Assembly: GCA_016927475.1 (NCBI GenBank)
Contig: JAFGMO010000067.1
Location: 1-64,000 of the forward strand
Length of the DNA: 64,000 nt
DNA from: Candidatus Aminicenantota bacterium
GTDB lineage: Bacteria > Acidobacteriota > Aminicenantia > Aminicenantales > Aminicenantaceae
Reading direction: 5' to 3'
Part shown: piece by piece, positions 53,825 through 60,973 of the stretch
Numbering within the stretch: the stretch's first letter is position 1
Layout: each line of letters starts with the position of its first letter
Translations under genes and position numbers: made by a program
The notes under the pieces: model-generated
Databases searched by the model: none
What the model was told of the DNA's origin: nothing
The model's input: the letters and a program-made list of their open reading frames with translations, nothing else

Positions 53825-55420
53825 ATGAATCTACGAATTTTTTTGCGAAGAGCGGCCCTTATTCTGGGGTTTGCTGTTTTAACCGGCCTTTTTTTTGCAG
53901 CCCAGGCCGGGGACATGGTCCGACAAAAGGAATGGGAATTTGAATCCTGTACCAGCATTATCGTTGGAAAGGGGGCGACCGTCGACGGGTCGACCATGAC
54001 GTCTCATTCCTGCGACAGCGGATCCGATAGGACCTGGATCAATATCGTTCCCCATCAAAAGCACAAAAAAGGGGACATGTGCAAAATTTATTTTGAACCC
54101 AAAAGGATAAAGGGGCCGGACCATCCGGACCGTTTCCCCCTGGGTGAGATTCCCCAGGTCGAGGAAACATATGCCTATATCAACACAGCTTATCCCGTTA
54201 TGAACGAGCATCAACTGGCCATTGGTGAGACCACTTTTGGCGGAAGACGGGAGCTGATGAACAAAAAAGGATTAATCGATGCGCCCGAGCTCTACCGGCT
54301 CATCCTGGAGAGGGCCCGGACGGCGAGGGAGGCCATTCGGCTTGCTGATGATCTTACTAAAAAGCACGGCTACAGAGACTACGGCGAATGTTTCACCTTC
54401 GCCGATCCAGAAGAAGTCTGGTTTTTTGAAATCTTGGGACCAGGAAAAGACCGGATCGGTGCGGTTTGGGCCGCCCAACGTATTCCCGACGATCATATCG
54501 GTGTTTCAGCCAATGCCTCCCGCATTCGGCAGATCGATCTCGGGGATAAAGAACATTTTATGGCTTCTGAAAACGTCTTCTCGCTGGCCGAAGAAATGGG
54601 TTGGTGGGACCCCCAAAGTGGAGAACCGTTTGAGTTCTGTTACGCCTATGCCCCCCAAACCCGGACCAGTATTTACTGCCGCCGCCGGGAATGGCGTGTG
54701 TTGAGCCTGGCCGCTCCTTCGTTGGATTTGAATCCTCATTCTGAAAATTTTCCTTTCTCAGTAAAGCCTGAAAAAAAGCTGTCCGTTCAGGATATCCAGG
54801 CTTTCTTTCGTGATTATTACCAGGACACTCCATTCGATATGAGTAGGAGTATGACCGCGGTCAACCGTAAGGGTGAAACCGTACTCAGTCCCGTCGCTTC
54901 ACCTTTCCTGAACAGGGACTGGCTGTATCTTTTGCGAATTCCCCGGGAGCGGACCATTTGTGTCGGCTATGCTACTTACGTTCAAATCACCCAGTCGCGC
55001 TCCTGGCTTCCCGATCCCATTGGAGGAGTGGTCTGGTTGGGGTATGATAATCCGGCCGCAACTCCCCAGATACCTTTCTATTGCGGTATAACAAGAATGC
55101 CCGATTCCTATCGGGTAGGAGGCAGGGAAGGATTCCGAAGGGATTGCGCCTGGTGGGCCTTCCGCAGGGTCAGCAAGCTGGCCTTGTTCCGCTGGCAGGA
55201 TATGATCAAAAATATCAATGCGGTCAGGGAAAGAATTGAAAATGCCATTTTCGGCGAGCGGGAGCAGGTGGAAAATAGAGCCCTGGAGCTCTACAAACAG
55301 GATCCGGTCAAGGCAGCTGAATATTTGACGGAATACTGTCTGAAAACGGCCGAAAAAGCCGTGGAAGATTACTGGAATCTGGGAGATGAGCTTTGGACGA
55401 GGTATGCCCGCTATTTTTGA
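53825..55420 (+). CDS. C69-family exported dipeptidase (PepD-like)
   Basis: This is a 531-residue Ntn hydrolase. A signal peptide (about residues 1-28, LTGLFFAAQAGD) is followed by the nucleophile Cys42 in ESCTSIIVGKGATVDGSTM, the C69 signature. The remainder follows the family, with INTAYPVMNEHQLAIGETTF and GECFTFADPEEVWFFEI. Exposure of Cys42 requires removal of the preceding residues. It would cut dipeptides in the periplasm and complement the S46 dipeptidyl-peptidase encoded downstream. GAGGAGGTAAGG is an unusually strong ribosome-binding site. A repeat element starts at its last base. Confidence 0.92.
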   Translation: MNLRIFLRRAALILGFAVLTGLFFAAQAGDMVRQKEWEFESCTSIIVGKGATVDGSTMTSHSCDSGSDRTWINIVPHQKHKKGDMCKIYFEPKRIKGPDHPDRFPLGEIPQVEETYAYINTAYPVMNEHQLAIGETTFGGRRELMNKKGLIDAPELYRLILERARTAREAIRLADDLTKKHGYRDYGECFTFADPEEVWFFEILGPGKDRIGAVWAAQRIPDDHIGVSANASRIRQIDLGDKEHFMASENVFSLAEEMGWWDPQSGEPFEFCYAYAPQTRTSIYCRRREWRVLSLAAPSLDLNPHSENFPFSVKPEKKLSVQDIQAFFRDYYQDTPFDMSRSMTAVNRKGETVLSPVASPFLNRDWLYLLRIPRERTICVGYATYVQITQSRSWLPDPIGGVVWLGYDNPAATPQIPFYCGITRMPDSYRVGGREGFRRDCAWWAFRRVSKLALFRWQDMIKNINAVRERIENAIFGEREQVENRALELYKQDPVKAAEYLTEYCLKTAEKAVEDYWNLGDELWTRYARYF

Positions 55421-55681
55421 TCTTTACTGTTCATAAAAAATGCCGAAGCCTCCTGATAATACTTTAGTTAAAACACTGAAAGGACAATCGGAGCTAAATG
55501 TGCTTCAAAGTTATCGCTTATCATGATGTTGAATGATTATTTATATATCGGCATTTTTTACCCTGCGGGCAAGCCGATCTCACCGCATCTGCTTCGTTGC
55601 GGCCTGTTTGCGGTGCCAAGCACAGCTTCACAGGCCGACGCCTTACATCTGCGGCGATCTCGACTTGTGAACAGCAAAGAT
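55420..55681. repeat. Structured dispersed element, copy 2 (262 bp)
   Basis: It has the same layout as copy 1 but different stem sequences. P1 joins ATCTTTACTGTTCA (55420-55433) with TGAACAGCAAAGAT (55668-55681), one mismatch. P2 joins TAAAAAATGCCGA (55434-55446) with TCGGCATTTTTTA (55548-55560), perfect. P3 joins CGGCCTGT (55600-55607) with ACAGGCCG (55630-55637), perfect. The 83-bp core is 55573-55655. The left end overlaps the stop codon of the C69 dipeptidase gene. Confidence 0.75.
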
Positions 55682-55820
55682 AGATCTTTACTGTTCATGA
55701 AGAATGCCGACGCCTCTTGTTATTACTTTATTGAAAGTTTTGGGTATTAAGCATCATTCAATGCTGCGGTGTTTGAACCAATGGTAATCAAAATTCGTTA
55801 TCAACAATAAGGAGGTTGAT
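55421..55820. other. 400-nt intergenic region occupied mainly by a repeat element
   Basis: It contains element copy 2, a partial second left end at 55684-55731 and an AT-rich 90-nt leader before the toast-rack lipoprotein gene, which has an AAGGAGG ribosome-binding site. A 75-codon open frame inside the element is best explained by the repeat. Confidence 0.65.
55684..55731. repeat. Truncated left end of the structured element
   Basis: This 48-bp direct repeat of 55420-55467 is identical at 41 positions and starts with the same ATCTTTACTGTTCA arm two bases after element copy 2 ends. No matching P2 or P1 right arm follows, so only the left end is present. It can also pair with the right arm of copy 2 as an alternative 14-bp hairpin (55668-55697). 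Confidence 0.65.
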
Positions 55821-56525
55821 ATGACGAAACGTTATATAACAATGGCGATTTTGGTTTTTTGTTTGGCCGCGGCTGTTTCCTGTGTCGGTGTGGGAGATAT
55901 TGTTTTCGAAGAAAAAACCGTTGCGCTCGGATCCGCTGATGAAGTCGAGGTCGAATTGAGAATGAATTCCGGCGAGCTAAAGCTGGAAGGCGGCTCTGAT
56001 GATCTTATGGATGCTGAATTTTCTTACAATGTCGAACGCTGGAAGCCTACCGTCGATTACAAGATTCTCGGCCGGCGGGGAATTCTCAAGGTCCGGCAGG
56101 GAAAATCCGATAGGATTCCCGTAGGGAATTCGCACAACAAGTGGCTTATCCGTTTGAAGGAACAGGTTTCCATCATGCTGACTATAGATTTCGGAGCGGG
56201 TGAGGGCGACCTCGATTTGAGAGGAATCAATCTTGCATCCTTGGATATTGACATGGGAGTGGGTGACCTGAGCCTCGACCTGTCTGGTATCGACCCGAAG
56301 GATTTGTCTGTCACGCTTGACGGGGGTGTGGGCAGTGCCGTTGTCTACCTGCCGAGAAGCATGAATGTTACTGTGCGTGTTGACGGGGGGCTTGGATCCG
56401 TTGATGCTCCAGGCTTCCAGAAATCAGGAAATGTGTATTCCTATGAAACCCTGGGGGAAAATGTGCCCCGTCTCGATGTCAATGTAGATGCCGGCATAGG
56501 CAGTATTGACCTGAAATTAAAATAA
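55821..56525 (+). CDS. Lipoprotein with toast-rack (LiaF/DUF2154-like) beta domain
   Basis: This is a 234-residue protein. The signal peptide ends in AAAVSC, a good lipobox (Cys21). The remainder is a single-stranded beta-helix-like series of short repeats with Gly and Asp turns: MNSGELKLEGGSDDL, FGAGEGDLDLRGINLASLDI, MGVGDLSLDLSGI, LDGGVGSAVVYLP and VDAGIGSIDLKLK. This is the pattern of the toast-rack/LiaF C-terminal or adhesin-like domain. The function is unknown; cell-envelope sensing is the usual guess. AAGGAGG lies 6 nt before the ATG. Confidence 0.85.
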   Translation: MTKRYITMAILVFCLAAAVSCVGVGDIVFEEKTVALGSADEVEVELRMNSGELKLEGGSDDLMDAEFSYNVERWKPTVDYKILGRRGILKVRQGKSDRIPVGNSHNKWLIRLKEQVSIMLTIDFGAGEGDLDLRGINLASLDIDMGVGDLSLDLSGIDPKDLSVTLDGGVGSAVVYLPRSMNVTVRVDGGLGSVDAPGFQKSGNVYSYETLGENVPRLDVNVDAGIGSIDLKLK

Positions 56526-56544
56526 TTCTTTTAATAGGAGACCA

Positions 56545-58233
56545 ATGTTTTTTAAAAAACAGAGTCCGCAAAGGGCGGTTTTTTTTCTTTTCCTTGTTTT
56601 CCTTGGGGGCTTTTTTATCCTGGTCCAACCAGGAAAAGCCGCAGAGGCTGGAAAACAGGCGGCTGTCGGAACCAAAGGCATAATCAGTTCAGCCCATCCT
56701 CTGGCCACTCAGGCTGGATTAAAAGTCCTCGAAGAGGGCGGTAATGCCTTTGATGCCGCGGTAACCGTCGCCGCTGTCCTTAATGTCGTTGAACCCATGA
56801 ATTCAGGTATGGGAGGGTACGGAACGATCCTTATTTATGCGGCTGAAGAAAAGCGGACGCGCTTTCTGGATTCAAGCGGGAAAATTCCCGCCGCCGTGAA
56901 TTCGGATGTTTTCCGGCCTTCTTACCCCCATTATATAAAAAACCGAACCGGAGCCAAGGCTGTTTCGACTCCCGGTAATGTTAATGCCTGGTGGGCACTA
57001 TCCGAGAAATATGGAAAACTTCCTTGGGCGGTACTTTTTGAAAGAGCTTCAGAACTGGCGGAAGCGGGTTTTCGCGTGAGCCGGGAACTGTCCATGACAA
57101 TAAAGAGGGCCTTTCCCGTTTTCAACGAATACGGCCGTTCCATATACGGGAAGAATGGCCATCCCTTGGAACATGGAGATATCCTGATACAAAAAGACCT
57201 GGCCTTTTCCCTGCGAAAACTGGCGGAAATGGGACCGAAGGTATTTTACGCCGGGTCCTTGGGAGAGGCTGTAGACAAGGCCATGAAAAAGTATGGGGGT
57301 TTTTTATCCCTGACGGATCTTAATGCGGACCGGGCCGAATGGTGGGATCCTATTCGTATCTCCTTCCAAGGATACGATGTTGTGACGGCATCCCCTCCGT
57401 CGACGGCTTTTCCCTCTTTGATCCGGCTGGGCTTGATGAGCCGCTTCGACGGCAGGGCCCTCGGTCATAACTCGGCCGACTACCTGCACTTCTTTATCGA
57501 AGCGACCAAACACGCTTTTTGGTGCCGGCTGGCCTATGCGGGCGACCCGGAGGTCAAACCGCCTCCTCTGGAAAAACTCCTTTCGGAAAACTATTGGAGT
57601 GAAACCGTAAAAAAATTCAATAAAAATAAAGCTTTGACTTTTTTCCCTCCAGGTATAGGTTCCGGTGACCATAAGCATACGACCCATTTCGTAACGGCCG
57701 ACCGCTGGGGTAATATCGTCAGCGCTACACAGACACTTGGGAATTCTTTCGGCTGTAGGATTATGGTCGAAGGAACGGGCATCTGGCTTAATAATTCTCT
57801 TTCCTACTGCACCTTCGAACCTAAGGGCAACCCTATGGATGCTTTTCCCGGGCGAAGGAAACTCTCCGGCGACTGCCCGACCATCATCTTTAAGGATGGA
57901 AAACCCTGGGCCGCGCTTGGAACACCGGGCGGTCATACCATCGGTCAGACCGTTCCTCAGATGGTGATGAATCTTATCACCTTTGGTATGGACATCCAGG
58001 AAGCCCTATCCGCTCCCCGAGTCAGCTTTGTCGAACCCGACTTGATATTTGTCGAATATGGGATTCCAAATGAAGTGATTGAAGAGTTGAAAAAAAGAGG
58101 GCATAAAATCCGGAGGACTAGAGGATTAACAAATGCCCACGGCCTGACTATTGTCTACGATGACAACGGAAAGCCCGCCGCCTTCAAGGGAGCCGCCGAT
58201 CCGAGAGGTGGGGGATTGGCTGCCGGTTTTTAA
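56545..58233 (+). CDS. ggt: Gamma-glutamyltransferase
   Basis: This 562-residue exported enzyme has a signal segment at residues 10-32. The N-terminal part (GIISSAHPLATQAGLKVLEEGGNAFDAAVT, seen as two shorter blocks) and GGYGTILIY are typical. The self-cleaving nucleophile is Thr379 in HTTHFVTADRWGN, giving large and small subunits. It transfers or hydrolyses the gamma-glutamyl group of glutathione-like peptides in the periplasm, in line with the peptide-scavenging neighbours. AGGAG lies 5 nt before the ATG; it follows the toast-rack gene by 19 nt. Confidence 0.94.
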   Translation: MFFKKQSPQRAVFFLFLVFLGGFFILVQPGKAAEAGKQAAVGTKGIISSAHPLATQAGLKVLEEGGNAFDAAVTVAAVLNVVEPMNSGMGGYGTILIYAAEEKRTRFLDSSGKIPAAVNSDVFRPSYPHYIKNRTGAKAVSTPGNVNAWWALSEKYGKLPWAVLFERASELAEAGFRVSRELSMTIKRAFPVFNEYGRSIYGKNGHPLEHGDILIQKDLAFSLRKLAEMGPKVFYAGSLGEAVDKAMKKYGGFLSLTDLNADRAEWWDPIRISFQGYDVVTASPPSTAFPSLIRLGLMSRFDGRALGHNSADYLHFFIEATKHAFWCRLAYAGDPEVKPPPLEKLLSENYWSETVKKFNKNKALTFFPPGIGSGDHKHTTHFVTADRWGNIVSATQTLGNSFGCRIMVEGTGIWLNNSLSYCTFEPKGNPMDAFPGRRKLSGDCPTIIFKDGKPWAALGTPGGHTIGQTVPQMVMNLITFGMDIQEALSAPRVSFVEPDLIFVEYGIPNEVIEELKKRGHKIRRTRGLTNAHGLTIVYDDNGKPAAFKGAADPRGGGLAAGF

Positions 58234-58235
58234 TC

Positions 58236-58262
58236 CTTATCACTCATAAATTTGGCCGGATC
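58236..58262. repeat. Possible truncated left end of the structured element
   Basis: Immediately after the gamma-glutamyltransferase stop codon, CTCATAAATTTGGCCGGA matches the P1/P2 left junction of element copy 1 (TTCATAAATTTGGCCGACA). No complementary right arm was found downstream. Like copy 2, it begins at a stop codon. Confidence 0.4.
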
Positions 58263-58391
58263 ATTCTTTAACATGGATATCACAAGCGACCCTATCTATT
58301 AATCATAAAGGTTTGAGAAAGAACACTTTTTTTACCATTCAAATTACGATATAATTAAATATACCAAAACATCAAACCTTGAATTGACGTA

Positions 58392-60170
58392 ATGAAAATC
58401 AAATATCTCGACGGCGGACGTTTTTATTATGCGTTTATTGCGGGGGGAAATGCCGTTATTGACGACCGGAATTATCTTAACAAGATCAATGTTTTCCCCG
58501 TCCCGGATGCGGATACGGGGACCAACATGGCTTCGACCATGCATTCCATTGCCGAAAGTACCAGGTTCAACCGATCGCTTCATGCCACTCTTCGGTCCAT
58601 CGCCGACGCCGCGCTGTCGGGCGCCAGGGGTAATTCAGGCCTTATTTTTGCCCAGTTCATACAGGGTATAAGCGATGAAATTCGAAGCGAAAAAAGAATA
58701 TCGACAAAATCGTTCGGGGAGTCGGTGAAAAAGGCGGTTCAGCATGCCTACAGGGCCATGGTTTCTCCCGTTGAGGGAACGATGCTGACCGTGATGCGGG
58801 ATTGGGCGGATGCGGTCTACCAGCACAGAATAAAAACGGCTGATTTTGTTGAGCTTTTTTCGCATTCTCTTCAAGCGGCGAAAAAGTCCCTAAAAAATAC
58901 CCCCAAGAAGCTTTCTGTCCTGGCAAAGGCGGGAGTGGTGGATGCCGGGGCTAAGGGATTTGTTGATTTCCTGGAAGGGATTTTTCAATTCATTACCGGA
59001 GGAAGGTTGAAAAAGGTTGCCCGGATCCGTCTCCAAGGGCAAGACCTGCGTTCTCCGATTCATTCTTTGAAAAACGGCGTTCAGCATCGTTATTGCACCG
59101 AAGCTCTTCTCACGGGAAGCGAAATAGATCTGGAAAGCCTGAGAAGGCTTATGAAAAGATTCGGGGATTCTGCTATCGCGGTGGGAAATGAAACCAAAGC
59201 GAGGCTCCATCTTCATACAAACAAGCCGGCGGAATTTTTCAAACGGGTTGAGGATTTTGGAACGATCATTCAGATTAAAGCGGATGATATGCAAATGCAG
59301 TATGAGGCCGCTCATAAACGAAAGTACAAAATCGCTCTGGTGACCGATTCAGCCTGCGACCTTCCTGCCGATATGTTTTCCAAACACCAGATCCATGTTG
59401 TTCCGTTCAACTTGAATTTCGGAAAAAGCCTTTTTCTGGATAGAATTACTTTGATGGCCGACCGGTTTTATTCCCTTCTGAAAACAAGCAAAGAACATCC
59501 GACAACTTCGCTTCCGAACATAGCCACGATACAAAACATGCTCTCCTTTCTGGCCACCCACTACGAATCTATCTTTGTTGTCAGCATCTCAGCCAAACTG
59601 AGCGGAACATATGAATCCTTTTGTAAAGCTGCGAAAAGTATGAAAGAGAAAAAGATAAGCGTTATTGATTCCCGCCACTTGTCCGTATCGCAGGGCCTTG
59701 TCGTAAAAAGGATTCTTGATGCCATAAGAGAGGGCAAATCCCATAAGGAGATTTTGGCCAAAACACAGGAGTGGGTTGCCAAAACCAGGATTCTGGTGGA
59801 CATTCGAACCCTGAAGTACATGGTCAGAGGGGGGAGAGTGAGTCCGCTCAAAGGATTTATAGCCAACATATTGAATCTAAAGCCGATTATCGTTTTGGAT
59901 GAAGAAGGCAAAGCCGTTGCCCACGGAAAATCATTCAGCCGGAAAAGCAACATGAAAAAAATCGTGGCAAAAATCGCCGAGATGGCTTCTCAGGGAAAGT
60001 GTTGGAATTATGCCATTGCCCATGCTCAGAACAGGGAACGGGCGGATGAGTATGCGGACCAGTTGACCTCTATTCTCGGCAAGCCGCCGGCCTTTATCAG
60101 TGAAGTCGCACCGGTTGTTGGTGTTCATAACGGTATTGGTGTCTTGGGCATTGGTTTCATGTTTGAATAA
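58392..60170 (+). CDS. DAK2-DegV fusion, putative fatty-acid kinase
   Basis: This 592-residue cytoplasmic protein joins both halves of the fatty-acid kinase system. Residues 1 to about 200 are a DAK2/DhaL ATP-binding domain like FakA, with NVFPVPDADTGTNMASTM and LSGARGNSGLIFAQFIQG. About 210-305 match the FakA middle region (RYCTEALL, GNETKARLHLHTNKP). About 311-592 are a DegV/FakB fatty-acid-binding domain, starting KIALVTDSACDLPADMF with HPTTSLPNIATIQ and VSISAKLSGTYESF. In Firmicutes these are separate proteins that phosphorylate exogenous fatty acids. The ribosome-binding site is weak. It heads a run with the DUF1295 and S46 genes. Confidence 0.9.
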   Translation: MKIKYLDGGRFYYAFIAGGNAVIDDRNYLNKINVFPVPDADTGTNMASTMHSIAESTRFNRSLHATLRSIADAALSGARGNSGLIFAQFIQGISDEIRSEKRISTKSFGESVKKAVQHAYRAMVSPVEGTMLTVMRDWADAVYQHRIKTADFVELFSHSLQAAKKSLKNTPKKLSVLAKAGVVDAGAKGFVDFLEGIFQFITGGRLKKVARIRLQGQDLRSPIHSLKNGVQHRYCTEALLTGSEIDLESLRRLMKRFGDSAIAVGNETKARLHLHTNKPAEFFKRVEDFGTIIQIKADDMQMQYEAAHKRKYKIALVTDSACDLPADMFSKHQIHVVPFNLNFGKSLFLDRITLMADRFYSLLKTSKEHPTTSLPNIATIQNMLSFLATHYESIFVVSISAKLSGTYESFCKAAKSMKEKKISVIDSRHLSVSQGLVVKRILDAIREGKSHKEILAKTQEWVAKTRILVDIRTLKYMVRGGRVSPLKGFIANILNLKPIIVLDEEGKAVAHGKSFSRKSNMKKIVAKIAEMASQGKCWNYAIAHAQNRERADEYADQLTSILGKPPAFISEVAPVVGVHNGIGVLGIGFMFE

Positions 60171-60182
60171 ATCAGGCAGGAG

Positions 60183-60956
60183 ATGGAATCCTTTTTAGGT
60201 TATGCTGCGCTAGCGATATTTGTTTATATGACCCTTGCTTTTTTTACAGCTCTCGCTTTAAAAGACAATTCACTGGCCGATATTTTTTGGGGAGGGGGTT
60301 TTGGAGGCGTAGCTCTTTTAACCTTTTTTCTTGGACCGGATTTCACGTCAAGACAGCTTTTGGTGCTCATCCTTGTTTTGGTTTGGGGAATCCGGCTGGC
60401 GGTTTATGTCGCCCTGCGAAACCGGGGCCGTGGAGAAGATTACCGTTACGCCAAATGGAGAAAAGACTGGGGACGCTGGTTTATTCCGAGGAGCTACCTG
60501 CAGGTCTTTTTACTCCAAGGTTTTTTCATGTTGATCATTTCCGCTCCGATTATTCTGGTTAATCATTCAAATGAAAGGGGACTTTGTCTTCTCGATTTAT
60601 TAGGATTAGCCGTTTGGCTGACCGGATTTTTTTTCGAAGCAGTCGGAGATTTCCAGCTTCGTAAGTTTAAAAAGGACCCCTCTCATAAAGGTAAAATTAT
60701 AAACAGCGGATTGTGGAAATTTACCCGTCATCCCAACTATTTCGGTGAAAGTTGTATGTGGTGGGGCCTTTTTATCATTGCTCTCTCAGTGAAAAATGGA
60801 TGGATGGCCGTGGTCAGCCCCCTGCTCATCACATGGCTTCTTTTGAAAGTTTCCGGCGTGGCCATGCTGGAAAAAAAATACAAGGACAATGCGGAGTTCA
60901 GGGAATATGCCAGGAAGACATCTGCCTTTATTCCCTGGTTTCCTAAAAAAGCATAA
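60183..60956 (+). CDS. DUF1295 steroid-reductase-like membrane protein
   Basis: This is a 257-residue protein with six or seven membrane helices. The C-terminal motif SGLWKFTRHPNYFGE is the DUF1295 / 3-oxo-5-alpha-steroid 4-dehydrogenase signature and carries the conserved His and Asn-Tyr. Members are NADPH-binding membrane reductases or methyltransferase-like proteins of unclear substrate; a role in lipid modification is plausible beside a fatty-acid kinase. GCAGGAG lies just before ATG 60183. Confidence 0.9.
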   Translation: MESFLGYAALAIFVYMTLAFFTALALKDNSLADIFWGGGFGGVALLTFFLGPDFTSRQLLVLILVLVWGIRLAVYVALRNRGRGEDYRYAKWRKDWGRWFIPRSYLQVFLLQGFFMLIISAPIILVNHSNERGLCLLDLLGLAVWLTGFFFEAVGDFQLRKFKKDPSHKGKIINSGLWKFTRHPNYFGESCMWWGLFIIALSVKNGWMAVVSPLLITWLLLKVSGVAMLEKKYKDNAEFREYARKTSAFIPWFPKKA

Positions 60957-60973
60957 ATAAAAGAGGAGGAGGC

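Noticed and set aside
49379..55681. Integron attC sites
   Set aside because: The ends fold like attC, but the conserved RYYYAAC/GTTRRRY sequences are absent, the elements are longer than usual, the core is conserved in sequence, and no integrase is present.
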